DNA of 64,000 nucleotides from contig JBAWUJ010000087.1 in assembly GCA_037176705.1 (NCBI GenBank), forward strand, positions 1 to 64,000, read 5' to 3'. The stretch's first letter is position 1; each line of letters begins with the position of its first letter. The notes under the pieces are model-generated. The model saw nothing but the letters and a program-made list of their open reading frames with translations. It ran no database searches and was not told the origin of the DNA. Source of the DNA: Molossus alvarezi. Lineage: Eukaryota > Chordata > Mammalia > Chiroptera > Molossidae. The position numbers were made by a program, and so were the translations under genes. Positions 11,414 to 23,339 of the stretch are shown one piece after another.

Positions 11414-14400
11414 TTATATTCCACAAATAAGTGAGATCGTATGAAACTTGTCTTTCTCTGTTTGGCTTCGTTCACTTAGGATGATATTTTCCAGGTCCCT
11501 CCGTGTAGTCTCAAAGGATAAGAGATCTTTCTTTCTTACAGCTGTGTAGTACTCCATTGTGTATATGTACCACAGCTTTTTTATCCATTCATCTACTGAT
11601 GGACACTTGGGCTGTTTCCAGATCTTAGCTATTGTAAATAGTGCTGCTATAAACATGGGGATACATATATTCTTTCTGATTGGTGTTTCAGGCTTCTTAG
11701 GGTATATTCTTAGAAGTGGAATCACTGGATCAAATGGAAGTTCAATTCTTAGTTTTTTGAGGTAACACCATATTGTTTTCCATAGTGGCTGCACCAGTCT
11801 GCATTCCCACCAGCAGTACACTAGAGTCCTCTTTTCTCCACACACTCGCCAACAGTTGTTGTTTGATGATTTGTTGATGGTGGCCATTCTGACAGGTGTG
11901 AGGTGATACTTCATTGTTGTTTTAATTTTCATCTCTCTGATGATTAGTGATGATGAGCATTTCATAATATGTTTCTTAGCCATTTGTATGTCCTGTTTGG
12001 AGAGGTGTCTATTTAGTTCCTCTGCCCATTTTTTAATTGGTTTCTTTGTCGTCCTTTTGTTGAGATGTATGAGCACTCTTTATATATATATATTGGAAAT
12101 TAACCCTTATCTGATATATCATTGGCTATTATGCTCTCCCATACAGTGGGTAGCCTATCCATTTTGATGATTGTATCTTTTGTTGTGCAGAAGCTTTTGA
12201 GTTTGCTGTAGTCTGATGTATTCATTTTCTCCTTGGTTTCTATTACCTTAGCTGATATATCAGTGAAAATTCTGCTGCGTATGATGTCGGAAACTTTGTT
12301 GCCTACTGTTTCTTCTAGGATTTTTATCGATCATTAGTCACATTTAAATCTTTTATCCATTTTGAGTTAAATTCTTGTGTACGGTGTAAGTTGATGGTCC
12401 AGTTTCATTTTTCTGCAAGTAGCTGTCCAATTTTCCCAACACAATATATTTAACAGGCTGTCCTTACTCCACTGTATGCTCTTGCCACCTTTTTCAAATA
12501 TTAATTGAGCATATTGCCTTGGGTCTTTTTCTGGGTTTTCTGTTCTGTTCCACGGGTCTATATGCCTGTTCTTGTGCCAATACCAGTCTCTTTTCATTAC
12601 GGTGGCTTTGTAGTATAACCTGAAATCTGATAATGTGATCCCTCCTACTTTGTTCTTCCTTTTCAAGATTGCTGTGGCTATTCGAGGCCTTTTCGGTTCC
12701 ATATGAACTTTTGAAGTAATTGTTCTAATTCTGTGAAGTATGCCGTTGGTATTTTGATGGGGACTGCGTTGAATCTATAGATTGCTTTGGGTAACATGCA
12801 CATTTTAATGATGTTAATTCTCCCAATCCATGAACAGGGTATGTGCTTTCACTTTTTTATATCTTCATCTATTTCTTTTTTCAAAGACCTGTAGTTTTCT
12901 TCAAATAAGTCCTTTATTTCTTTGGTTAAGTTAATTCCTAGGTATCTTAATTTTTTGGCCACAATGGTAAATGGGATTCTATTCTTAGTTTCTCCTTCTG
13001 CGAGTTCATCATTGGTGTATAAGAATGCCATCAATTTCTTGATGTTAATTTTGTATCCTGCTACTTTGCCAAATTTATTTATTAAGTCTTGTAAACCTTT
13101 GATGGAGTTTTTGGGGTTTTCTATGTATAGTATCATGTCATCTGCAAATAATGACAATTTCACGTCCTCCTTTCCCATTTGGATCCCTTTTATTTTTTCT
13201 TCCTGTCTGATTGCTGTGACTAAGACTTCCAGTAATATGTTAAATAAGAGTGGCAAAGGTGGGCATCCTTGCCTGGGTCCTCTTCTTAACAGACATGCTT
13301 TTAGTTTTTGTCCATTGAGTATGATGTCGGCTGTATGTCTTTCATATATGGCCTTTCTTATGTCTAGATATGATGCCCCTATTCCACATTGCTCAGTGTT
13401 TTTATCAGAAATGGGTGCCGGATTTTGTCAAAGGCTTTTTCAGCATCTATTGGTATTATCATGTGGTTTTTATTCTTCATTTCATTTATGTGGTGTATCA
13501 CATTTATTGATTTGCGAACACTGTACTAGCCTTGCATCTTTTGGAGGAATCCCACTTCTTCAAGGTGAATAATTTTTTTGTTGAATTGTTGGATCTGATT
13601 TGCTAGTATTTTGTTCAGGATTTGGGTATCTATGTTCATCAGGGATATTGGCCTATAGTTTTCTTTCTTTGTAGTGTCTTTTTCTGGTTCTGGAATTAGA
13701 ATTATGCTGGCTTCATAAAATGAGTTTGGAAGTCTTTCTTCTTCTTGAATTTTTTGAAATAGTTTGAGGAGAATGGGTATTAGTTCTTCTTTAAATGTTC
13801 GGTAAAACTCCCCCGTGAAGCCATCTGGGCCTGGGCTTTTGTTTGCTGGGAGAGTCTTGATTACATCTTCAATTTCCTTAGTTGTTATTGGTCTGTTCAA
13901 GTTTTCTATCTCTTCCTGATCCAGTTTTGGGAAACTATGTGTTTCTAGAAATTTGTCCATTTTTGCTTAGATTGTCGAATTTTTGCCATATAATTTGTTC
14001 ATAGTATTTGTTAACGATCTTTTGTATTTCTGTGGTGTCAGTTGTTACCTCTCTTCTTTTATTTCTGATTTTGTGTATTTGGGTTCTCTCTCTTTGTTTC
14101 TTGGTGAGTCTAGTTAAGGGTTTATCTATCTTGTTTATCTTTTCAAAAAAACAGGTCTTTGTTTTATTGATCCTTTGAATTGTTTTTTGGTCTCTATGTC
14201 ATTTATTTCCGCTATGATCTTTACTATTTCTTTCCTTCTACTTCCTCTGGGGTTTTCTTTTTGTTTGTTCTCTAGTTCTTTAAGTTGTGAGGTTAGATAA
14301 TGTATTAGAGATTTTTCTTGTTTTTTGAGGTAGGCCATGTATTGCTATCAACTTCCCTCTCAGAACTGCTTTCGCTGTATCCCATAGATTTTGTGTTGTT

Positions 14401-15250
14401 GTGTCTTCATTTTCATTGGTTTCCATAAAGTTTTGATTGCTTCCTTGATCTCCTTGGTGACCCATTCATTGTTTAATAACATGCTACTTAGCTTACATGT
14501 GTTCAAATATCTTTTTATATTCTTCTTTCAACTGATTTCTAGTTTCACGCCATTGTGATCTGAGAAGATGCTTGATATGATTTCACTCTTCTTGAACTTG
14601 TAGAGACTTAGTTTGTGCCCTAACATGTGGTCTGTCTTTGAGAATGTCCCATGTGCACATGAGAAGAATATGAATTCTGTAGTTTTGGGGTGTAGTTCTC
14701 TGTAGATATCTATTAAATCCATTTGGTCTAGTTCTTGTTTTAGAGTCTTATTTTCTTGCTAATATTTTGTCTAGTGGATCCATCAATGATGTCAGTGGGG
14801 TGTTGAAGTCCCCTGCTATGATTGTATTGCTATCGATTTCTCCTTTGAAGTCCTCCAGACGATTTTTAATATATTTTGGTGCTCCTATATTGGGTGCATA
14901 TATGTTTATCAAGGTTATATCTTCCTGTTGGATATATCCTTTCAATATTATGTAGTGGCCTTCTTTGTCTCTAGTTATGGTCTTCATTTTGAAGTCTATT
15001 TTATCAGATATGAGTATTGCTACCCCAGCTTTTCTTTCGTTTGTTTCCTTGGAAGATTTTTTTCCATACCTTCACTTTCTATCTATGTGAGTCTTTTGTT
15101 GTGAGGTGGGTTTCTTGTGAACAACATATAGAGGAATCATTCTTTCTTATTCAATCAGCTACTCAGTGTCTTTTTATGGGAGTATTCAATCCATTTACAT
15201 TTAAGGTAATTATTGGTATGTACTTACTTATTGCCCTTTTTGTTTAGTGT
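11414..15250 (-). pseudogene. L1 ORF2 relic (endonuclease-RT)
   Basis: Broken ORF2 of the nested L1. ORF2p nicks target DNA and reverse transcribes L1 RNA. Visible minus-strand pieces: C-terminal region 11414-12076 (220 codons, ending with the YTMEYYTAV region); RT thumb/palm 12367-12702 and 12849-13256 with [13 protein letters not shown] intact at about 13115-13160; RT fingers 13526-13960 with [12 protein letters not shown]; linker 14135-14465; endonuclease 14528-14987 with FSDHNG, NIYAPN and GDFN; N-terminal strand to about 15250. At least six frameshifts or stops separate these, so no functional protein is made, although the catalytic motifs themselves are preserved. Confidence 0.88.
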
Positions 15251-15369
15251 AGTTCTATTTTTCTTCCCATTTCTCCTGCTAATTACAGCAGTCCTTTTAA
15301 CATTTCTTGCATTGCTGGTTTGGTGCTAATGTATTCCCTTAGCCTTTTTCTTTTTTTTTCTGGGAAGCT

Positions 15370-15827
15370 CTTTATTTGACATTATATTTTGAATGATAGC
15401 CTTCCTGGGTAGAGTAGTCTTGAATTCAGATCCTTGTTTTTCATGACCTTGATTACCTCATGCCATTCCCTTCTGGCCTGTAGTGTTTCTTGTGAGAAGT
15501 CTGCTGAGGGCCTTATGTGGTTTCCTTTGTAGGTAACCTGTTGCTTATCTCTTGCTGCTTTTAGGATTCTCACTTTGTCTTTAATTTTTGGCAGTTTGAT
15601 TACTATGTGTCTTGGTGTGTGCCTGTTTGGGTTCTTCTTACTTGAGGCTCTCTGTGCTTCTTGAACTTGAATGCTTCCTTCCTTCACCAAATTAGGGAAG
15701 TTTTCTGTCACTATTTCTTTGAATATATTCTCTAACCCTTGCTTATTTTCTTTTTTCTTCAGGGACTCCTATGATGTGATAATATTCCATTTCCAGTTGT
15801 CCCACAGTTCTCTTAAGCTGTCTTCCT

Positions 15828-15868
<41 letters not shown>

Positions 15869-16485
15869 CCTCACCCGAGGATATTTTTCCATTTTTTGTA
15901 CAGATAGAGTGGGAGGGAGAGAGAAGAAGGGAGAGAGAGAGAGAAACATCGACGTGAAGGGACACATCGAGTGGCTGCCACCCGCACGACCAACCAGGGC
16001 CGGGGACAAACTGCAACCGAAGTACGCGCCCTTAGCGGGAACCGAACCCGGGTCTCTCCAGACCGCAGGCCGACGCTCCAACCGCTGAGCCAAACTGGCC
16101 AGGGCTGTCTTCCTGTTTTTTAATTGTTTTTTTTCTTATGGTTTTCTGATTGTTTGATTTTTTTCTATCCTGTCTTCTAATTCACTGATCCGGTTCTCAG
16201 CTTCCCCTACTCTGCTTTTTAGACCTTCCAATGTGTTTTTTATTTCTGATATGTCATTCTTCATTTCTTCTTTGAGGTTTTTAATTTCCATCTAGTTGAT
16301 TTTCCACATTTCTATGTCTTTACTGGTGGTGCTCATGTCCTTACAGATGCTGTTGAGCTTCCTCAACACCATGGCTCTAAATTCTAGTTCCGTTAACTTG
16401 CTTAACTGCACCTCATTTATCTCATCTTCGGTAGAGGTCTCTTGTTCTTTCATTTGGCTTTTATTTCTGTTTTTCACCATTTTGG
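15370..16485 (-). pseudogene. L1 ORF1 relic, interrupted by a SINE
   Basis: Remains of the ORF1 RNA-binding chaperone. The C-terminal part (15382-15711, minus strand) contains NRHTPRHIVIKLPKIKDK and a KAARDKQQVTYKG segment typical of the RRM and C-terminal domain. The N-terminal coiled-coil part is at 16130-16485 and begins near an NKSQMKEQETSTEDE stretch. A VES SINE splits the frame at 15835-16103, and other breaks are present. Confidence 0.85.
15835..16103 (-). mobile_element. VES SINE with perfect target-site duplication
   Basis: tRNA-derived SINE in minus orientation: poly(T) at the left, then the CCTCACCCGAGGA start, a GGGAGAGAG/GAAACATCGA body, and a tRNA-like head ending CCGCTGAGCCAAACTGGCC. 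Reversed, that head carries a pol III A-box-like TGGCTCAGCGG. It is flanked by an 18 bp direct repeat, GCTGTCTTCCTGTTTTTT, at 15817-15834 and 16104-16121. The right copy is followed by AATT, which fits L1 endonuclease cleavage at TTTT/AA. VES-type SINEs are the main evidence for a bat genome. Confidence 0.9.
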
Positions 16486-17149
16486 CTATCACAGTGGGCT
16501 TTGGAGTCTGCCAAATTTTCCCTGTGGGTTTTGGTGTTCTGCTGTTTGTGGCTCCCTCTCCTGGGTTTGGATGAGCCAGGGATGTCCCAATTTAAACACC
16601 ACTGTCAAGTCTTAACTTTTCTAGTTAGTGTTGCTAGTCCAGGGAATGGTAATTTTCCTCTACCTTTTTTTTTTGCCTGGAGGCTATTAGTAGAGGTTAC
16701 CTGAAGAAACTTGGTTTCTTAGTTGCCTGAAAAACTCCTGCAGGTTCTCAGTGTAAGAGTATTTCCTTGAGGGTGGGGCAGCTGCTGGTTTTTAATGGGC
16801 CTCAATTAGCATTTCAATGGCCTCCAGGTGGGTTTATATATTGAGGGAGGGGCCGCTGTCTCTCCCCAAGGCCCTGAGAAGGAGTTAAATGACCACAGTC
16901 CTGCCTGGCTGCACTCAGCCAAAGCTCTGAGCACCCTCCAAAACCCGAGTGTCCCCACACAGTTCCAATGCAGTCTGCCTTCCCTCTACTGTAGCCCAAA
17001 GTGAGTGGCTGCTACTGATTTAGCCTCTGTTTAGACTCTGCATCATGGAGCTGCCTTGAACTTTTAACCCAAGGGCGCTGCTTCAAGCCAAGGGCGACCA
17101 TGGCTGTGGCACCAGCCAAGGGTGTCACACTCAGCAGAAACCACAGGAC

Positions 17150-17480
17150 TAAGCCGCAGTATTGGGACAGTGCAGAGGTGGCAGCAGCTTTCAGCAGAGT
17201 CCCCTGGTCCCAGCGAGCTGTGCGGCATCAGCTAAGGGCTTAGCAGGCAGCAGAGTTTGCAGGACTCCACTGGGGTTGCAGCCAAGGCACCATCAGCTTC
17301 CCACCGAGTCCCCTGGTCTCAGCCAGTCCGTGCTGCAACAACCAAGGGCAAAGCAGGTCACAGAGATCGCAAGACTCAGTCAAGGTTGCAGCTGAGGCAG
17401 CAGCAGCAGCTTCCCGCCGAGTCCCCCGGGTCCCAGCCGAGTCTGCTGGTCCCTGCCCAGGCCACTGTGGACCTTGGGCT
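17150..17480. repeat. Tandem repeat in L1 5' UTR
   Basis: GC-rich degenerate tandem repeat in the 5' UTR of the nested L1, with GTCCCAGCC, AGGCAGCAGCAGC and AGGGC motifs recurring roughly every 22-36 bp. The L1 at 49750-50185 has a longer version, 28675-28740 a short one, and the full-length copy ending at 48760 almost none. Open frames across it are probably chance, given the GC content. Confidence 0.6.
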
Positions 17481-17590
17481 CCTGGTTCCCTCTCACGTCC
17501 TTGCAAGTCTACCAGCATTGAGTTGGTATCCCTGGTTATGTGGTCCTCCAAGGTGTCTTTCGGTTGCCCCTTCCTAACGATTTTTCGATA

Positions 17591-17708
17591 TTGAAGTCTT
17601 GATTGAGTCTTTTTAAAAATTAATTTAAATTTTTTTTATTTTATTTTTTCCATCACCTTTTATCTCCTCTATGCCCTCTACCACCTCCACTCATCCCCCA
17701 CTCTCCCT
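17591..17708. other. T-rich filler between nested L1 and host L1
   Basis: About 118 bp of poly(T)-rich then pyrimidine-rich sequence (CCATCACC...CTCTACCACCTCC). It resembles the 3' UTR end of an older minus-strand L1, but it is too short to be sure. It may mark a second small insertion or a rearranged junction. Confidence 0.35.
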
Positions 17709-20700
17709 TTTCTTAATTCGGTTCTTTGTCTTCCTATTGTTGAGGTTTATAAGTATTCTATATATTTTGGAAATTAACCCTTATCTGCTGAATCATTGGT
17801 GATTATGGTCTTTGAAATAGTAGGATCCCTTTTTGTTTTGATGGTTGTTTCTTTTGCAGTGCAGAATCGTTTCAGTGTGATGTAGTACCATGTGTTCATT
17901 TTTTTTTTTTTTTTTGGTGTGTATGTGTCCGTTGTCTTAGGTGTTATATCAGTGAAAATTCTGCTGTTTATGTCTGAAATTTTGTTGCCTGCACTTCTAG
18001 AATTTTTGTGGATTCACAAGTTACATTTAAGTATTTTGTCCATTTCGAGTATATTCTCATGTACAGTGTAAGTTGGTGGTCTAGCTTCCTTTTTTTTTTT
18101 TTCTTTTTTTTTTTTTGCAAGTAGCTGTCCAATTTTTCCAACACCGTTTATTGAAGAGACTCTCCTGACCCCACTGTATGTTCTTGCCAACACTGTCAAA
18201 AGTTAATTTAGCATATTATCTGGGGTCAATTTATATGTTCTCTATTCTGTTGCATTGATTGATCTGCCTGTTCCTGTGCCAGTTCCAGGCTTATTTTTAT
18301 TACAGTGGCTTTGTGGTATAACCTGAAATCTGGTAATGTGATCCCTCCTACTTTCTTCTTCTTTTTCAAGATTTCTATGGCTATTCGGGGTCTTTTATTA
18401 GTTTTATATGAACTTTTGGAGTGTTTGTTCTTGTTCTGTGAAGTAAGTCGTTGGTATTTTGGTGAGGATTGCATTGAATGTATAGATTGCTTTGGGTGGT
18501 ATGAACATTTTAAAGACGTTAATTTTATCAATCCATGAACAAGGTGTATGCTTTCACTTTTCTTATCTTCCTCTGCTTCTAATTTCAGTGACCTGTAGTT
18601 ATCTGTGAAGAGGTCCTTTACTTCTTTGGTGAAGATTATTCCTAAGTATTGTAATATTTATTTGCTGTGATGATAAATGGGATTGAGTTTTTAGTTTCTG
18701 TTTCTGTGATTTCATCTTTGGTGTATAAAAATGCCATCAATTTCTTGACATTAAATTTGTATCCGGCCACTTTGCCAAATTCGTTTATTAAGTCTAGTAG
18801 ATTTTTGTGGGAGTCTTTAGGGTGTTCTGTGTACCATATTATGTCATCTGCATATTATGACAGTTTAACTTCCTCGTTTCCAATTTGGATCCCTTTTATG
18901 TTTACTTCTTGTCTAATTGCTGTGTCTAAGACTTCCAGTACTATGTTCAATAAGAGTGGCAAAAGTGGGCATCCCTGTCTTGTTCTCATTCATAAGGGGA
19001 ATGTGTTTTGTTTTTGCCCATTGAATGTGTTGTTCGCTGTGTTTTCCATATGTGACCTTTATTACATTGCGATATGACCCCCTATTCCCACATTGCTGAG
19101 CGTTTTTTATCAGAAATGGGTGCTGGATTTTGTCGAATGCTTTTTTAGCATATATTGATATGATTATATGTTTTTTTTTCTTTCATTTTGTTTATGTGAT
19201 GGGTCACATTTATTGATTTGTACAAATTGTACCATCCTTGAGTGCCTGGAATGTAACCCACTTGGTCATGATGAATAATGTGTTTGATGTATTGCTGGAT
19301 TTGATTTGCTAATATTTTGTTAAGAATTTTGGCATCTGTGTTAATCTGGGATATTGGAATGTAATTTTCTTTTGTTTGTAGTGTCTTTATCTAGTTTGGG
19401 AATTAAGATTATGCTGGCCTCATAAAGTGAGTTTGGAAGTGTTCTGTCTTGGTGGATTTATTGAAATAGTTTGAGAAGAATGGTTGTTAGTTCTTTGAAT
19501 GTTCAGGAAAACTCCCCTGTGAAGCCGTCTGAGTCTGGGCTTTTGTTTGCTGGGAGATTCTGGATCATATCTGCATTTTTCTTAGTTGTGATTCGTCTGT
19601 TCAAGTTTTCTGTCTCTTCCCAGTTCAGTTGTGGGAGACTATGTATTTCTAGAAATTTGTCCATCTGTTCATCTTTTGAATTTTTTGTAGTCTCTATGTT
19701 GTCTCTTTCTGCTCTGATCTTTGCTATTCATTTTTTACTACTTATTCTGAGTTTTTGTTGTTGTTGTTTGTTTCGTTTTCTTTCTAGTTTGTTAAGTTCT
19801 GATGTGAGATACTCAATTAGAAAATGTAGTTTCCTGAGGTAGACATGTATGGTATAAACTTCTATATCAGGACTACTGTCACTGAATCCCATTGATTTTC
19901 TGTTGTGTATTCATTTTCATTGGTTTCCATGAAGTTTTTAATTTTTTTATCTCCTTTTGTACCCATTCATTGTTTAATAACATGCTATTTAGTCTTTATG
20001 TGTTGAAGTGTTTTTGTGAAGTTTTTTGTAATTCATTTCTAGTTTCCCATCTCTTTACTTTTTACCTATGTAAGGCTTTTGTTGTGAGTGTGGTCTCTTT
20101 TAAACAACATATATATGAGCTATGGATTCCTATCTATTCAGCTACTCTTTGTCTTTTGATGGGAGTGTTTAACCTCTTTGTGTTTAAGGCAATTATTGAT
20201 ATGTACTTATTTATTTCAATTTTCATTAATATGGTTCCATTTCTCTTCCTATTTATTCTGCTTATTGCAGCACCCCTTTTAACATTTCTTAGAGAGCTGG
20301 TTGTTGCTAACATATTTTGTTAGCGTTTTTGTCTGGGAAGCTCTTTCTTTATTTCACCTTCTATTTACAATGATAGTCTTGCTGGATAGAGTAGTGTTGG
20401 ATTCAGATCCTTGTTTTTCCTTACCTTGATCACGTCATGACTTCCTCCTCTGTCCATCAGTGTGTTTGTTGCGCAATCAGCTGATAAGGTTATGTGGTTT
20501 TCTTTGTGGGTAATGTTGCTTATCTCTTGCTGCCTTTCAAATTCTCTTTCTGTCTTTAATTTTGGCTTTTTAATTATCATATGTCTCAATGTGGTCCTCT
20601 TTGGATCCTTCAAAGTTGAAGCTCTTTGTTCTTTGTGAAGGTATATGCCATTTTTCTTCACCAAGTTATGAGTGTTTTCTGACACGATTTCTTCAAATAT

Positions 20701-21984
20701 ATTCTCAATCCATTGCTCATTTTTGTCTTTTTCTCAACTTCTATTATGTGTGTGTTATTTTGTTTAATGGTGTCTCATGGTTCTCTTAGGCTGTCTTTCT
20801 ATTTTTTAATTATTTTTTTTTCCTTTTGGTTCTCTTACTATGTGATATTTTCTACTCTGTTTTCTAATTCATTGATACAAATTTTGGCTTTCTCTGACCT
20901 GCTTTTCATTGCTTCCAATGTGTTCTTTATATCTGCTATTTCATTATTTACTTCCAGTTTGTTGATTTAAATTTTTCTCTATCTTCACTCATGCTTTTGA
21001 GCTCTTTGTTTATGTTGTTGAGCTTCCTCATAGTATTACTCCTAATTATAGCTCTGATATCTTGTTTAAATCCATTTCATTTATCTCCTGTCCTGTAGAA
21101 TATTTTGTCTTTCATTTGGGACTTGTTTTTTTATATCCTTTTTATGGCTGTCTCAGTGGGTTTTAGAGCCTGCCAAATTTTCCCTGTGGGTGTTGGTGTT
21201 TTTCTGGTTGTGGCTCCCTTTCCTGGGTTTGGATAAGTGTGAAAGAACACAGGTTAAACACTACTCACAAGGATTATTTTCCTTGGTAGATTGGAAGGCC
21301 AAGAAAATGTTCATTTATCATCTAGCTTTTCCCTGGCAGCCATTAGTCTCATTAATTTGATGAACCTCAATTTGTAGCCCTCATATGTATGAAAGATTCC
21401 TTAGGTATTAGAGGATTTCCAGAGGGTGGGACACTTGCTTTTTGTCAGACACTATATGTTCATGAGCTGCAATTTGCATTTTCAGGTCAGCCTGGTGGTG
21501 TTGAATTCCTGAGCGAGGGGCCATTGCTTCTTCCAAGGCTCTGAGAAGAAGCTCCTTGAATAAGGTGGCTGCTGTTTTATGAGGATTGATAACAGCACAA
21601 AACTCCCATAGTCCTTCCCTCCTGGGTCATTCTGAAGCATGAGTCCTGGACTCTCTCCTAACATTTTCAGTGGTCAGCCCTCCCTCTGCTGGAGCCCAAG
21701 ATAAGTGGATGCACTTATTTTGTGCCATTTAAAACCCCTGCTCTCTCCACTGAATCAGCCTTCAGCTATTGTTTGTGGGCCCCCAGCCTGCCCTATCACA
21801 CCTCCACAGTTTCTACCAGGCTCAATTTGGCATCCTCTTTCTATCCCTGGTTATACAGATTATCTCCGCTGTTTGGAGTTGTTTTTTCCCCATGTTGTGT
21901 TTTCATTTTTGTTCGAGTTTCAATTTGGTTGTGGGAGGAGGTTTGTGTAGTTTCCCTTTACTCCATTGCCATTTTCCCTTCCCC
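17709..21984 (-). mobile_element. L1 array unit 3, remainder
   Basis: Continues the L1 interrupted at 11161: ORF2 C-terminal third, RT (about 18540-19700), endonuclease-deletion junction at about 20050, ORF1 (about 20330-21130) and 5' UTR to about 21984. In the RT active-site region the text at about 18840-18865 reads as YADD changed to a YYD-type sequence. All frames are broken. Confidence 0.87.
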
Positions 21985-22190
21985 TTAATATTTTATAAAA
22001 TTTTATTTTTGTAATAACACTGAGTCACAAAATACAAATACACATGATTTCTTCCACCTCTTCATGACTTCCGAAATAAAGAAATTCACAAGTAGAAAAC
22101 TGAGGCCCTGAGAGAAGACACATGAGGTGTCAAGGTAAAAAGAACTGAAAATCTACATTTCTGGACACATTGGTCGTGATCTGAAACACC
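21985..22190. repeat. Duplicated non-L1 flank block, copy 3
   Basis: Third copy of the flank block (see 4637-4840), again between an L1 5' end and a TATC tract. It retains the GAGGCCCTGAGAGAAGACAC segment and the TCTGGACACATTGGTCGTGA segment shared with copy 1. Confidence 0.85.
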
Positions 22191-22385
22191 CCTTATATAT
22201 CTACATCTATATCTATATCTATATCTATATCTATATCTATATCTATATCTATATCTATATCTATCTATCTATATCTATATCTCTTTCTCTATCTCTATAT
22301 CTCCATATCTATATCTATCTATTCTATATCTAGGTATCATCTATATCTATTTATATGTATACCTAATCTATCTATGGCATCTATC
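22191..22385. repeat. TATATC microsatellite, copy 3
   Basis: The longest and purest of the three tracts, with more than ten near-perfect CTATAT hexamers (22200-22262) followed by mixed CTATCT/CTCTAT. It ends directly at the start of the next L1 fragment. Confidence 0.93.
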
Positions 22386-22387
22386 TA

Positions 22388-22905
22388 TGCCTGCACTGGT
22401 CTGCATTCCCACCAGCAGTGTACTGGAGTCCCCTTTCTCCACACCCTAGCCAAGACTTGTTGTTTGATGATTTGTTGATGGCGGCCATTCTGACAGGTGT
22501 GAGGTGATACCTCATTGTTGTTTTAATTTGCATCTCTCTGATCATTAGTGATGTGGAGCATTTCTTCATATGTCTCTTAGCTATTTGTATGTCCTGTTTT
22601 GAGAGTTGTCTATTTAGTTCCTCTGCCCATTTCTTAAAGTGGTTCTTTGTCTTCCTGTGGTTGAGTTTTATAACCACTCATTATATTTGGAAATCAACCC
22701 TTATCTGATGCATCATTGGGGTTTATGGTCTTCCAGATAGTAGGATCCCTTTTCGTTTTGATGGTTGTTTCTTTTGCTGTGCAGAAGCTTTTAAGTTTGA
22801 TGTAGTCCCACGTGTTTATTTTATTTTTTTTCTTTTGGTGTGTATATGTCTGTTCCTTAGGTGTTGTATCAATGAAAATTCTGCTGTGTATCACGTCTGA
22901 AATTT
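22388..22905 (-). mobile_element. L1 fragment, start of array unit 4
   Basis: Minus-strand ORF2 C-terminal piece beginning without any 3' UTR right after the microsatellite (roughly 450 bp of 3' sequence is absent). It contains the [17 protein letters not shown] region (22500-22677). After 22905 a second TATC/ATCTAT tract intervenes, and only ~20 bp of matching L1 (CACAAGTTACATTTTAG, about 23072-23090) follows before the next L1. I read it as the broken end of the tandem array. Confidence 0.75.
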
Positions 22906-23070
22906 TGTTTTTAAATCCACATCTATATGTACCTATTCTATCTGTAACTAGCTATCTATCATCTGTCTACCATCTCCCCATGCATTTATCTATCTTGTGA
23001 TCATCTATCCATCTATCTTCAATCTATTATCTATCAATCATCTATGTACGAGCTAATGATCTATCTCAAC
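22906..23070. repeat. ATCTAT-type microsatellite inside L1 fragment
   Basis: Degenerate ATCTATC/CTATCTGT tract placed between two segments of L1 sequence that are nearly contiguous in other copies. It could be an expansion within the L1 or material captured in a rearrangement. Confidence 0.7.
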
Positions 23071-23339
23071 CACAAGTTACATTTTAGTTTTTTTTATTTT
23101 TGTTTTATTTTTTTAATTTAATTAATTAATTTTTGTTACAGATATTTCTCCTTTTCCCCCCACTAATTATCCTCTCCCCCCTCCTCACCCTCTCCCCAGC
23201 TTTGATGTCCATATCCATTTTTCATGCATACATGCATATAAGTTTTGTGCTTTATCCTCCCGCCCCCACCTTCTCTCCTGGGAATAGTCAGTCTGTACCA
23301 CACTTTCATGTCTCTGGCTCTACCACATTCCTCAGACTA

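Larger units (their letters stand above)
11176..17590 (-). mobile_element. Near-full-length L1 nested in array unit 3
   Basis: Minus-strand L1 of ~6.4 kb, or ~6.1 kb without the VES SINE at 15835-16103. It has a 3' UTR, complete ORF2 including an undeleted endonuclease, ORF1, and most of a long 5' UTR. The 5' end is about 100 bp short of the CCATTTTTT start seen in the copy ending at 48760. It belongs to a different, endonuclease-containing subfamily than its host copy. I could not define clear target-site duplications; TTTCT on both sides is too short to rely on. Confidence 0.85.
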
